A stretch of DNA of 64,000 bases from Bradyrhizobium sp. 1(2017) (GTDB taxonomy: Bacteria; Pseudomonadota; Alphaproteobacteria; Rhizobiales; Xanthobacteraceae). The stretch's first letter is position 1. The number at the start of each line of letters is the position of its first letter. Below the pieces are notes generated by a model, which was not told the DNA's origin, made no database searches, and saw only the letters and a list, made by a program, of their open reading frames with translations. Location of the stretch: NCBI RefSeq assembly GCF_011602485.2, contig NZ_CP050022.2, positions 248,001-312,000 of the forward strand, read 5' to 3'. Below are positions 43,780 through 52,703 of this stretch, in pieces. Made by a program: the position numbers and the translations under genes.

Positions 43780-44058
43780 GCGCCTCGACCACCCAATCTG
43801 CCATCACCCAATCTGTCAGGAGAAGGTCCCGGTCAGTGCGTTCGACGCCTTGCCCGCGATGCTGGTGTTGGTCCATGCGTCGGCGACGAGCTCATCTCGG
43901 GCATGGGACGCGGAAAAGGGCATCTGCCTGCTGTCGGCGCGCGTGCTGACCGCAGCCCGCGGGTTCGACATCGAGCGGCGGCTTGTGTGACACCGATCAC
44001 TTCATCATGGGCATGTCTCCCGTAATGTCCCGGTCACGCCAACACGGGGAGACTTCAC
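43780..44058. other. Gap after tRNA-Thr without a supported gene
   Basis: An open frame runs through this stretch but it has no credible start outside the tRNA and I do not recognise its product. It may be a decayed gene. The promoter of the exported small protein at 44059 should lie in the last 80 bp. Confidence 0.4.
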
Positions 44059-44454
44059 ATGCGCAAGATCATTCTGGTTGCCGCCATGCTCCTGGCCTCC
44101 GCATCAGCCCAGGCAGACGGCTCCCGCAGCCTGACCTTGTCGGCCGCGGGCGCTCCGGCCACTGCTCCGCAAACCACGCCGACATCGGTGACCAGCGCGA
44201 CGACCCAGCTGAGCGAATCCGCGCCGGCCACAGAGGCTCCGAAATATTCCGATCGTCCGCCGGCGGTGTCGCTCTCCGCACCGGCTGCTGCGACCGCTCC
44301 GGCGGTGGCGGCGCCGCCGCCAACTCCCGCGCCGGTCGCGACGACCAAGCCTGCCACCAAGGTCACGGCAAAGGCGAACAAGCCGAAGCACACGCGCAGC
44401 TGGACCGAGCGCCGCATCATCAGCGAGCTGCACCGCCACGGCATCTATTGGTAA
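44059..44454 (+). CDS. Exported Ala/Pro/Thr-rich small protein, function unknown
   Basis: This 131-residue protein has a clear signal peptide (MRKIILVAAMLLASASAQA). A low-complexity Ala/Pro/Thr region (about 20-105) follows. The short basic C-terminus, RSWTERRIISELHRHGIYW, looks conserved and structured. I do not recognise a family. The tail may bind a partner while the rest acts as a flexible linker in the periplasm. It is convergent with the polysaccharide deacetylase across a strong hairpin. Confidence 0.75.
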   Translation: MRKIILVAAMLLASASAQADGSRSLTLSAAGAPATAPQTTPTSVTSATTQLSESAPATEAPKYSDRPPAVSLSAPAAATAPAVAAPPPTPAPVATTKPATKVTAKANKPKHTRSWTERRIISELHRHGIYW

Positions 44455-44463
44455 GCCGTCCGA

Positions 44464-44496
44464 CCAAAACAAATGGCCGGGCGAGAGCCCGGCCAT
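44464..44496 (-). terminator. Rho-independent terminator of the deacetylase gene
   Basis: ATGGCCGGGC and GCCCGGCCAT form a perfect 10-bp stem with a GAGA/TCTC loop (44473-44496). On the minus strand it is followed by TTTGTTTTGG, a T-rich tract. It lies 25 bp after the deacetylase stop and also faces the plus-strand gene. Confidence 0.8.
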
Positions 44497-44521
44497 GCGC
44501 ATGTTGAAATGGTGGTCGCGC

Positions 44522-45571
44522 TTACTGAGAGACGGTCTGCACCACGCTTGCGATCGGACGCGCGCTCGAGGTCGGCACCTTCAGCTCCTTCAGCAGCGCC
44601 TCGTCATATTCCGGCAGCGTCTGGAAGGTCGTCTTGGCCTTCATCTGGACGACCTTGTAGCCGCCGGCCTTGAGCCGCGCGAGCAGCGTCGGCATGGCCA
44701 AGCCCGTATTCTTCTGGAAATCGTGCATCAGGATGATGCCCTTGCCGAGCTTGTCGAGCCTGGTCATGACGGTTTCGACGATCTTCTCCGGCGTCGCGCC
44801 CTTCCTGAAGTCGAAAGAGTCGATCTCGGTCGAGAACATCGCGACGTTCCGGGTGCCGAAATAGGCCACCATCGCAGGATTGTGCTGAAGCTGCGGGAAG
44901 CGGAAGAACGGCGCCGGGTTGGTGCCGAGCGCGAACCTCACCGCGCTAAAACCCTTCTCGACCTCGTCCTTGACCTGCTGCTCCGTCATCTTCTTGCTGT
45001 TCAGGTTGACATGCGACCAGGTGTGGGTGCCGACCGTGTGGCCCTGCGCCAGCACCTGTTTCAGGATCTCCGGATGATAGGTCGCGTGCTTGCCGACCGA
45101 GAAGAACAGGCCCTTGGTGCATTCGTCCGCGAGCGCCTTGAGCACCGCGGGCGTGTTGACCGGCCACGGACCGTCGTCGAAGGTCAGCACGACCTCCTTG
45201 TCGGTGAGGAAGTCGAACTGCTTGAAGTGCTCGAAGCCGAAGCCGGGACCGCCCGTGGTGTCGATCTCGACCACGCGTGCGACACCGAGCGCGTTCGGAT
45301 TGGCGCAGACCTGCTTCTGCTGCACCGGCATGGCAGGGACGGGCGCAGGTGCAGGAGCAGCCGGCGCCGGTTTGGCCGCGATCGCCGCGGTGGTTTCGAC
45401 GTCGTTCTTGGCGCTGAGCTTCGCCGGTGCCGGCAACGGATCGGCAGCACGGGCGGCAACTGTCTTGGGGGCGCCCTGATCGGCGCGTGAGGAATAATAA
45501 AACCAACCGCCGGCGGCAATCACGACCGCCGCAACTACACTGGCCAGCATCAGGCCCAACGCGTTACGCAT
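44522..45571 (-). CDS. Polysaccharide deacetylase (NodB homology domain), membrane anchored
   Basis: The 349-residue protein has one N-terminal membrane helix, an Ala/Pro-rich linker and a NodB-type deacetylase domain. It has VVLTFDDGPWPVNT with the catalytic and metal aspartates, the metal motif HTWSHVNL, FFRFPQLQHN and IILMHDFQKNTG. It should remove N- or O-acetyl groups from a surface glycan or peptidoglycan. The ATG at 45571 follows GGAAAGAATAGCG; a TTG five codons upstream overlaps that site. Sequence alone does not identify the glycan. Confidence 0.9.
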   Translation of the reverse strand: MRNALGLMLASVVAAVVIAAGGWFYYSSRADQGAPKTVAARAADPLPAPAKLSAKNDVETTAAIAAKPAPAAPAPAPVPAMPVQQKQVCANPNALGVARVVEIDTTGGPGFGFEHFKQFDFLTDKEVVLTFDDGPWPVNTPAVLKALADECTKGLFFSVGKHATYHPEILKQVLAQGHTVGTHTWSHVNLNSKKMTEQQVKDEVEKGFSAVRFALGTNPAPFFRFPQLQHNPAMVAYFGTRNVAMFSTEIDSFDFRKGATPEKIVETVMTRLDKLGKGIILMHDFQKNTGLAMPTLLARLKAGGYKVVQMKAKTTFQTLPEYDEALLKELKVPTSSARPIASVVQTVSQ

Positions 45572-45824
45572 CGCTATTCTTTCCAATTACGCAACCAAAC
45601 CGGCGGAATCTCCCGCGCGACGAGCCATTAATGCGAAGGAACAGTTAACGTGACACCAACACGACAGCGGTTGTGGAGGAATTTCAGCGAGGTGCGCCAA
45701 AGTGACTGAGGTCACGAAGCCCGTGCTTCCCGTGACCATCATCACAGTGGAAACGGATTTGCTGGAGCATCGTAGTTCCCATCAACAGCGGGCCCGCCAG
45801 CGGCGGTGCCAATGGGAGCTTCAA

Positions 45825-46148
45825 ATGACCAAGTCCTTTTCTGCCGAATCTTCTTCCGCTAAGTCCCTGACGAGCAGGATCCGCGACACCGGCCTGGCCT
45901 TCGGCTTTGCCGCGATCGTCTCGATCGTCTCGACGACGTCGAGCTTTGCCTTCTCGTCCGAGGCGCAGCAGATGTGCACCGGCGATGCCTTCCGCCTGTG
46001 CTCGGCGGAAATCCCCAACATCCCGAAGATCACCGCCTGCATGATCAAGCATCGTTCGGATCTGAGCGCCGGCTGCCGCGCCGTGATGGACAAGACTCTC
46101 GCCAAGGGCGCGTCGCGCAAGGTCGCTGACGCCCAGGGCCAGCAGTAA
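45825..46148 (+). CDS. Exported protein with one cysteine-rich repeat
   Basis: The 107-residue protein has an N-terminal hydrophobic export segment (about 22-43). A four-cysteine module follows, with Cys51, Cys59, Cys72 and Cys84 (spacing x7, x12, x11) in the pattern C-x7-C ... CMIKHRSDLSAGC. It resembles the cysteine-rich repeat (Cys_rich_FGFR1 type) first described in Golgi glycoprotein 1; bacterial copies have no assigned role. The ATG follows GGGAGCTTCAA. A paralogue lies 163 bp downstream. Confidence 0.8.
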   Translation: MTKSFSAESSSAKSLTSRIRDTGLAFGFAAIVSIVSTTSSFAFSSEAQQMCTGDAFRLCSAEIPNIPKITACMIKHRSDLSAGCRAVMDKTLAKGASRKVADAQGQQ

Positions 46149-46311
46149 GCAACGCTGCGACCGTTGCGTCGCTCAGCTCCCCTCGCGACGTGCCCCGGCC
46201 TCGAAGCCGAGGCCACGCGGCACATGAGGCCGAGCAACAAAGCCGTTGCGGCCCCGGGTTCGTCGCACTAGCTTCGCCCCGCACATTCTTTCGGGTAAGA
46301 GGCATTTCGCG

Positions 46312-46527
46312 ATGGTCAGATTTCTTTTCATCATTCCTTTGCTGCTGTGCGCATCGGCTGCATCCGCGCAACAGCGGCCCGGCCATGATGCCTGCGCGCG
46401 CGACGTCTCGCGTTTCTGCCGCCCCGTGATGAACAATGGCGATGGCGCCGTGCTCGCCTGCCTCAAGCAGAACCGCAGCCGGCTGAGCAAAGGCTGCGAC
46501 AAGGTACTGACGGATCACGGTCAGTAG
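46312..46527 (+). CDS. Exported protein with one cysteine-rich repeat (paralogue)
   Basis: The 71-residue protein has a signal peptide (MVRFLFIIPLLLCASAASA) and one four-cysteine repeat: Cys28, Cys36, Cys50, Cys62 (spacing x7, x13, x11), ending CLKQNRSRLSKGC. Spacing and the R-x-x-L-S-x-GC core match the neighbour at 45825, so the two arose by duplication or belong to one exported family. Disulfide formation in the periplasm is likely. The function is unknown. Confidence 0.8.
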   Translation: MVRFLFIIPLLLCASAASAQQRPGHDACARDVSRFCRPVMNNGDGAVLACLKQNRSRLSKGCDKVLTDHGQ

Positions 46528-46531
46528 TGAT

Positions 46532-46610
46532 GTCGTGGCCCGGATGAGCGCAGCGATATCCGGGACGCTTGACCCCGCATGTCGCTTCGCTCATGCGGGG
46601 CTACGATCAG
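46532..46610. repeat. Palindromic intergenic element, family D-like
   Basis: Two adjacent hairpins are seen, one with CCCGGAT / ATCCGGG-type arms and one with CCCCGCATG / CATGCGGGG arms. They fill the gap between the cysteine-rich gene and the convergent MFS gene. Confidence 0.7.
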
Positions 46611-46617
46611 ACAAGAC

Positions 46618-48306
46618 CTACGTGCTGCTCCCCGCCGCGGTCGCGACCACCGGCAGCACCTCGCTGTTGGCGCGGTCCGGCGTCTCCTCCTTCCAGCGCA
46701 CCGAGCCGAATGGACGCTCCAGCATGCGGCGGATCCGCACCGGCTCTGGGCCGATGTGGAAGGCGATCGCCTCCTGGTGCAGCGCGCGTTCGGACTGGGT
46801 CGAGCGGTTGCGCTGGCGCAGATAGTCGAGCCAGGTCGGACAGTGATAGCGCTCGGTCCACAATTCGGGATCGGCGATGTCGCGGGCGATCGACCAGCCA
46901 TAGGCGCCGTTGCGCTGGCGCGAGAGCTGCACGTCCTGCATCACGTTGTGGAAGGCGCGCGCGTTCTCCTGGGCGACCCGGTATTCGATCTCGACCACCA
47001 GCGGTCCGCTGCGGCCGGTGAGCGAGAGCTTCACCTCGGGATCGGCCAGCACCTCGGCATCCTCGTTGCGGGCGCCGACGCGCGGCATCGTCAGCCAGAT
47101 GCCGAGCAGCGGCGAGATCAGCATCAGGCCGGCCGCCGTCAGCAGCGCGATCTCGACCCCGGCATGATCGGTGAGATGGCCCCAGCCCCAGGCACCGACC
47201 GCGATGCCGCCGGAGATCGAGGCCTGGAACGCCGCGAGCGAGCGCCCGGCGACCCAGCGCGGCGCCGAGAGCTGCACGCCGATGTTGAACAGTGCGATTG
47301 CCGCCATCCAGACTGCCCCGGCGAGCACCAGCGCGGTCGCCGACAGCACCGGCTCCGTGCTCACGGCGAGTGCGGCCATCGCGAAAGCCATCGAAATGGT
47401 GCAGGCGCGGATCGCGGCCTCGCCGCTCATGCGCTTGCGTAATTCGTGGATGTTGAGCGCGCCGATGACCGCGCCCATGCCGAAGGCGCCGAGCATGATG
47501 CCGTAGGTCTGCGCGCCGCCATGCAAGAGGTCGCGCGCGACCAGCGGCATCAGCGCCATGATGGCACCGCCGATCAGGCCCATGACCAGCGTGCGCAGCA
47601 GCACGATCTTGATCGGCGGCGAATTGGTGATGTAGCGGAAGCCCGAGACCATGGCACGGTTGAGCTTCTCGCGCGGCAGGCGCGAGGGTTCGGTGTTGCG
47701 GCGCCAGAGCAGCAGCACCACCAGCAGCGGCAGATAGAGGATCGCATTGCAGGCGAACGCCGCGACCGCGCCGAGCGAGGCGACGATGACGCCGCCGACC
47801 GCGGGGCCGAAGCTGCGTGCGATGTTGTAGCTGATGCCGTTCAGCGCCACCGCGGACGCCAGGGCCTCGGGCGGCACCTGTTCGCTGACCGAGGACTGCC
47901 AGGCTGGTCCGAACAGCGCATTGCCGCTGCCCACCACGAAGCAGAAGACGAGCAGCAATTCCGGGGAGATCAGGTTGAAGCCGGCCAGCACGGTGAGCGC
48001 GCTCGCGCCGACCAGCGCGATCATCAGCGAGACCAGGGTGACGATGCGGCGGTCATACATGTCGGCGATGGCGCCGGCGGGCATCGAGATCAGCATGATC
48101 GGCAGCATGAGTGCGGTCTGCACCAGCGCCACCTTGTCGGCCGAGGCCGCCATCTGCGTCATCGCCCAGGCCGCGCCCACGCCCTGGATCAGGAGGCCGA
48201 GATTGGAGAGCAGGCTGGCGAGCCAGATGCGCCGGAACAGCGTGTACCGCAAGGGGGCGGTGATGCCCTCGCCGGTAAATGTCTGACGGTTCGTCTGCTC
48301 GGTCAT
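46618..48306 (-). CDS. MFS exporter (EntS/MFS_3 type) with C-terminal cytoplasmic domain
   Basis: This 562-residue protein has about twelve helices (residues 1-410) of the MFS_3/enterobactin-exporter type. They include LFRRIWLASLLSNLGLLIQG, PAGAIADMYDRRIV and GSGNALFGPAWQSSVSEQVP. A soluble domain of about 130 residues follows, with VVEIEYRVAQENARAF and RDIADPELWTERYHCPTW, resembling a ferredoxin-like ABM fold. This fusion is known for the MFS_3 family. The substrate is unknown; siderophores or drugs are possible. It diverges from the Tat hydrolase gene. Confidence 0.87.
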   Translation of the reverse strand: MTEQTNRQTFTGEGITAPLRYTLFRRIWLASLLSNLGLLIQGVGAAWAMTQMAASADKVALVQTALMLPIMLISMPAGAIADMYDRRIVTLVSLMIALVGASALTVLAGFNLISPELLLVFCFVVGSGNALFGPAWQSSVSEQVPPEALASAVALNGISYNIARSFGPAVGGVIVASLGAVAAFACNAILYLPLLVVLLLWRRNTEPSRLPREKLNRAMVSGFRYITNSPPIKIVLLRTLVMGLIGGAIMALMPLVARDLLHGGAQTYGIMLGAFGMGAVIGALNIHELRKRMSGEAAIRACTISMAFAMAALAVSTEPVLSATALVLAGAVWMAAIALFNIGVQLSAPRWVAGRSLAAFQASISGGIAVGAWGWGHLTDHAGVEIALLTAAGLMLISPLLGIWLTMPRVGARNEDAEVLADPEVKLSLTGRSGPLVVEIEYRVAQENARAFHNVMQDVQLSRQRNGAYGWSIARDIADPELWTERYHCPTWLDYLRQRNRSTQSERALHQEAIAFHIGPEPVRIRRMLERPFGSVRWKEETPDRANSEVLPVVATAAGSST

Positions 48307-48442
48307 ACTCCCCTTCCATGTCGGGTGTAAGAAGTGGTCCTGGCGATTCCGGCATGTTCAGTGATGCCTGCGAAAGTCCTTCGCTGTCCAGTGGTTAGGC
48401 CGCTATAAGCGGTGCAAAGAGCGGCTTGCCGGGGAGGAACAT

Positions 48443-49813
48443 ATGACGTTGTCGCGACGGACGATCCTGCTAGGAGCGGGCAGCCTGCCTTTCGCGGTTG
48501 CGAACTTTCAAATCGGCGCGATCGCCCAGCCCGCACCTGCCGCGCCAAGCACCGAGGTGCCCCCGATCCTGTTCGTCCATGGCAATGGCGACTACGACGC
48601 GCTCTGGATGACGACCCTGTGGCGGATGGAATCCAACGGCATTGCGCGCGATCGCATGATGGCGATCAATTTCACCGATCCGCTTGCCCGCAGCGACGAC
48701 AAGGTCGAGCAGGCGAACCGGTCCTCGACCGAGGACCAACGCCGCGAGCTCGCCGCTGCCATCGCCGAATTGAAGCGCCGCACCGGCGCGTCCCGCGTGG
48801 CACTGGTCGGCAGCTCCCGCGGTGGCTACGCCATCCGCAACGTCATCAAGAACGGCGGTGCCGGCGATGTCAGCCACGCTGTCCTGTGCGGCACGCCCAA
48901 TCACGGCGTGTTCGCAACCGACGACCAGCCGAACAACGAGTTCAACGGCCGCGGCACCTTCCTGCGCAGCCTGAACGAGGGCGAGAGCGAGGTGACGCCG
49001 GGCGTTGCCTTCCTGACGCTGCGCAGCGACGGTCTGGACAAATACGCGCAATCCGATGGCCGCTTCATCGGCAAGCCCGGCACGCCGACCGGTGTCACGA
49101 ATGAAGGGCCGGAGCTGAAGGGCGCCGCCAATCTCGTGCTCGGCGCGCTTGACCATCGCGAGGTGGCGTTTCATCCGCGCGCTTTCCGCGAGATCTACAA
49201 GTTCATCGCCGGCCGTGAGCCCACGCGCATCGCGATCGTGCCGGAGGCCAGCGTGAAGCTGAGCGGCTTGGTCACGGGCGCGCCGGGCGGCGTGTCGACC
49301 AACCGTCCAGTCGCCGGCGCAACCGTCGATATCTTCCGCGTCGATCCTGATACCGGCGAGCGCAAGGGCGAGGCGCTGCACAGCTCGAAGACCGGTGCCG
49401 ACGGCCGCTGGGGACCGGCGCAGGTCGATTCCGCCTGGTCGCTCGAATTCGTCCTGGCTTCGCCGGGCGCGCCGACGACGCACATCTACCGTTCGCCTTT
49501 CCCGCGCTCGTCCGAGGTCGTGCATCTGAGGCCTGCGCGTCCGCTCGGGCCGGCCGACAAGGACGCCGGTGCTGTGGTGATCATGTCGCGGCCGCGCGGC
49601 TATTTCGGCCTGCCGCGGGACGTGGTGCTGCTCGACGGCAAGGAGCCGGCCGACGTCAAGCCGGGGGTGCCCACGGATGCGGCAGCCACATTGCGGCTTG
49701 CGGCGGGCGAGGTCGGACGTAACATCGTGGCCCAGTTCGGCGAAGAACGGATTGTGGCGCGCGGCTGGCCTGCCGCCGAAAACAGGATTGCGATTGCCGA
49801 GCTGACTTACTAG
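48443..49813 (+). CDS. Tat-exported alpha/beta hydrolase
   Basis: The 456-residue protein has a twin-arginine signal (SRRTILLGAGSLPFAVA). A lipase-like alpha/beta-hydrolase domain follows, with an LFVHGNGD oxyanion region and the nucleophile elbow VGSSRGG. A C-terminal beta-rich part (about 265-456) resembles a carbohydrate- or peptide-regulatory domain with repeated VDIFRVDPDTGERKG-type strands. It may hydrolyse an ester or polyester outside the cytoplasm. The P450 gene begins 35 bp after its stop, so the two may be co-transcribed. Confidence 0.8.
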   Translation: MTLSRRTILLGAGSLPFAVANFQIGAIAQPAPAAPSTEVPPILFVHGNGDYDALWMTTLWRMESNGIARDRMMAINFTDPLARSDDKVEQANRSSTEDQRRELAAAIAELKRRTGASRVALVGSSRGGYAIRNVIKNGGAGDVSHAVLCGTPNHGVFATDDQPNNEFNGRGTFLRSLNEGESEVTPGVAFLTLRSDGLDKYAQSDGRFIGKPGTPTGVTNEGPELKGAANLVLGALDHREVAFHPRAFREIYKFIAGREPTRIAIVPEASVKLSGLVTGAPGGVSTNRPVAGATVDIFRVDPDTGERKGEALHSSKTGADGRWGPAQVDSAWSLEFVLASPGAPTTHIYRSPFPRSSEVVHLRPARPLGPADKDAGAVVIMSRPRGYFGLPRDVVLLDGKEPADVKPGVPTDAAATLRLAAGEVGRNIVAQFGEERIVARGWPAAENRIAIAELTY

Positions 49814-49847
49814 CTGTTTGCTTGCGTCACATCTGCGGGAGAGAGCC

Positions 49848-51218
49848 ATGAACATCGCCAGCGTGCGTCGGCCCATCATCCCTCCGGCTCCCCCGCGCGC
49901 CCCGGACGAGATGTCGTTCCTTGCCCGGGTTGCGGTGATCCGCCGGAACATGATCGCAACCTGGGGGCAGCGCGCCTACGAGGAAGACGTCATCCAGGGT
50001 CGTTTTTTCTTCCGCAACAGCTTCATCCTGAACCAGCCCGATGCGATCCGGCACGTCCTGCTCAGCAATTACGAGAATTATACGCGCACGCCGGCCGGGA
50101 TCCGCATGCTGCGTCCCGTGCTCGGTGACGGCCTCCTGATCGCCGAAGGCCATTCCTGGACGTTTCAGCGCCGCACGCTCGCCCCGGCCTTCACGCCGCG
50201 CGCCACCGCGAATCTCGTTCCGCACATGACGGCGGTGCTCGACGAGACCATCGCAAAGCTGGATGCGCGCGCGGGTGAAGACATCGACCTGCGCGAGGTC
50301 ATGCAGCGCATGACGCTCGAGATCGCGGGGCGCACGATGTTCTCGTTCGGCATGGACCGGCATGGCGCGACCTTGCGCAATTTCATCATGGAATATGCCG
50401 CCCGGCTGGGACGCCCCTATTTCCTCGACATGCTGCTGCCGGTGTCCTGGCCGAGCCCGATGGATTTTGCCCGCGCCCGTTTCCGCAAGCGCTGGACGGA
50501 ATTCGTCGCGATGCTGATCGCGGAGCGGCGTGCGATGGGCAAAAAGGAAGGCGCGCCGCCGCGCGACCTGTTCGATCTCATGGACGCAGCGCGCGATCCC
50601 GAAACAGGCAAGGGCTTTTCCGACGAGCAGCTCGTCGACGAGGTCGCGACCATGATTCTGGCCGGCCACGAGACCACGGCGACGGCGCTGTTCTGGGCGC
50701 TCTATCTGCTCGCGCTCGATCCGGAAACGCAGGAAGAGGTGGCGTCCGAGACGCGCGGCGAGCATCTCGACAGCATGGCCGACATCGATCGCCAGACATT
50801 CACCCGCGCGGTGATCGAAGAGACGATGCGGCTCTATCCGCCGGCCTTCCTGGTGGCGCGCGCCGCGCGCGACAAGGACAATGCAGCGGGCGTCGAGATC
50901 GCCAAGGGCGACATCATCATGATCGCGCCCTGGCTGCTGCACCGGCACGAGAAGCTGTGGGATCAGCCGAACGCGTTCATTCCAAAGCGCTTCATGTCGA
51001 ACGAGGCGCCCGACCGGTTCGCCTATCTGCCGTTTGGCGCGGGTCCACGCGTCTGCATCGGTGCGCCGTTCGCGCAGGCCGAATCTGTGCTGGCGTTGGC
51101 CCGGCTGATCGGCGCGTTCCGTGTCGAGCTCGCCGATCCGACCAGTCCCGTGATCCCGCTCGGCGTCGTCACGACCCAGCCGGACCATTCACCCTTGTAC
51201 CGCATCACGCGTCGGTGA
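49848..51218 (+). CDS. Cytochrome P450
   Basis: This 456-residue soluble P450 has the I-helix oxygen-activation motif AGHETTATALFW (about residue 270), the ExxR motif in EETMRLYPP and the heme loop FGAGPRVCIGAPFAQ (about residue 395) with the cysteine ligand. It is closest in feel to CYP102/CYP4-like fatty-acid or alkane hydroxylases without a reductase domain. Redox partners are not encoded nearby. The ATG at 49848 follows GGGAGAGAGCC, and the gene follows a Tat hydrolase. Confidence 0.9.
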   Translation: MNIASVRRPIIPPAPPRAPDEMSFLARVAVIRRNMIATWGQRAYEEDVIQGRFFFRNSFILNQPDAIRHVLLSNYENYTRTPAGIRMLRPVLGDGLLIAEGHSWTFQRRTLAPAFTPRATANLVPHMTAVLDETIAKLDARAGEDIDLREVMQRMTLEIAGRTMFSFGMDRHGATLRNFIMEYAARLGRPYFLDMLLPVSWPSPMDFARARFRKRWTEFVAMLIAERRAMGKKEGAPPRDLFDLMDAARDPETGKGFSDEQLVDEVATMILAGHETTATALFWALYLLALDPETQEEVASETRGEHLDSMADIDRQTFTRAVIEETMRLYPPAFLVARAARDKDNAAGVEIAKGDIIMIAPWLLHRHEKLWDQPNAFIPKRFMSNEAPDRFAYLPFGAGPRVCIGAPFAQAESVLALARLIGAFRVELADPTSPVIPLGVVTTQPDHSPLYRITRR

Positions 51219-51268
51219 CGGGCGCTTGCCTGGTCGCTGGCGTGATCCATCCGAGATAGAGTTCCGCC

Positions 51269-52678
51269 ATGAGCGACATTCAGGCCCAGTTGTCCGTTCT
51301 GAAACAGACCGCCGATGCAAAGGTGGTCGATGAGATTGCGCGCCTCATCGAAGACGGCGAGGATCACGAGCTCAATCGCGTCAATGTCCTTGATTTCTCC
51401 AGGCAGCATGGCGTCGACGAAGAACACGCGATCTCCGCCTTCCTGCATTCGGCGCGGCTCGGGCTGTTCGATCTCGGCTGGAACGTGCTGTGCCCGGGCT
51501 GCGGCGGCGTGCTCGGCGCGCACTCGACGTTGAAGGCACTCAAGCCCGACGATTATCACTGCGCGCTCTGCGCTTGCGGCTACAAGGCTTCGGTCGACGA
51601 CCAGGTCGAGGTTTCCTTCACCGTGAATCCGCGCGTCCGGCGCATCGCGTCGCACGATCCCGATACGCTTCCGGTGTGGGAATATTTCAAGCAGGTGTTC
51701 TGGAGCTCCGGCGTCGACTTCAACAAGGAATCGTTCGCAACGCTCGCCAATGAGGTGACGCTGGATACGATGGAGCTGCCGGCCGGCGAGAAAGCGACCA
51801 TGTCGCTGCAGCTGCCGGGCGACTTCGTCATCATCTTCGAGCCGGTGACGCACGCCGCGCATTTCATCGACGTCCAGGGCGAGCCGACCAGGGACCGCCA
51901 GCAGCTCGCCATCATGTACAACAAGGTGCAGGCCCCGACGGGAACCACGACGATGCGGCCGGGTCCGCTGCGGCTGTCGCTGGAAAACCAGGCCGGCGTG
52001 CGTGTGCTGCCGTCGGTGTTCATCGCAGCCGAGGCGCTTCATCATCTGATCGGCAAGCGCAAGCCGTTCCTTACCGCCAAGCGGATGCTGTCGAACCAGA
52101 CCTTTCGCGACGTCTTCAAGGCGGACAATCTCAGCCTCGACCAGCGTCTCCAGATCACGTCGCTGACCTTCCTGTTCACCGATCTGAAGGGCTCGACCGC
52201 GCTTTACGAGCGCGTCGGAGATCTCGCCGCCTTCGATCTCGTGCGCGCGCATTTCCATGCGCTGCTCGAGATCATCTCCTCCGAGAAGGGCGCGGTGGTG
52301 AAGACGATCGGCGATGCCGTGATGGCGACCTTCGTCCGTCCCGAGCACGCCATCGCCGCCGGCCTGCGGATGCGCGCGGCGATGGACGAGCTCAACAAGC
52401 AGCGCGGCACCGCCGATCTCATCGTCAAGATCGGCATCCATGAAGGTCCGTGCCTCGCGGTGATGCTGAACGAGCGGCAGGATTATTTCGGCCAGACCGT
52501 CAACATCGCCGCCCGCGTGCAGAGTTTGTCGACCGCGCAAGAGATCCACATCACTGGTCCGGTGCTCGATGCGCCCGCGGTCGCCGAGGTGCTCGAGCAG
52601 CGTGCGATCAAGCCAATCCAGAAGCAGGCCGCCTTGCGCGGCATTGCCGACAAGATGGTGGTGTACGAGATACCGTGA
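51269..52678 (+). CDS. DUF5939-type adenylate/guanylate cyclase with zinc-ribbon-like segment
   Basis: The 469-residue protein has an N-terminal DUF5939-like region (1-270) that includes a CPGCGG...CALCACG cysteine set (about 74-100) able to bind zinc. A class III cyclase domain follows, with LTFLFTDLKGST, VVKTIGDAVMATF and DYFGQTVNIAARVQ, so the metal aspartates and Asn/Arg pair are present. No membrane helix is seen. The cysteine set suggests a zinc-binding or redox input, which is inference. It is the second cyclase in the window. Confidence 0.88.
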   Translation: MSDIQAQLSVLKQTADAKVVDEIARLIEDGEDHELNRVNVLDFSRQHGVDEEHAISAFLHSARLGLFDLGWNVLCPGCGGVLGAHSTLKALKPDDYHCALCACGYKASVDDQVEVSFTVNPRVRRIASHDPDTLPVWEYFKQVFWSSGVDFNKESFATLANEVTLDTMELPAGEKATMSLQLPGDFVIIFEPVTHAAHFIDVQGEPTRDRQQLAIMYNKVQAPTGTTTMRPGPLRLSLENQAGVRVLPSVFIAAEALHHLIGKRKPFLTAKRMLSNQTFRDVFKADNLSLDQRLQITSLTFLFTDLKGSTALYERVGDLAAFDLVRAHFHALLEIISSEKGAVVKTIGDAVMATFVRPEHAIAAGLRMRAAMDELNKQRGTADLIVKIGIHEGPCLAVMLNERQDYFGQTVNIAARVQSLSTAQEIHITGPVLDAPAVAEVLEQRAIKPIQKQAALRGIADKMVVYEIP

Positions 52679-52703
52679 GGGCAGTGGTGGCTGCTGCATT
52701 CTC

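Noticed and set aside
43780..43990. Open frame after tRNA-Thr with an FDALPAM-like stretch
   Set aside because: Its only start codon lies inside the tRNA and the product matches no family I know; it is listed only as a gap.
46579..47442. Plus-strand open frame opposite the MFS exporter
   Set aside because: Composition is that of an antisense shadow, while the minus strand encodes a complete MFS protein.
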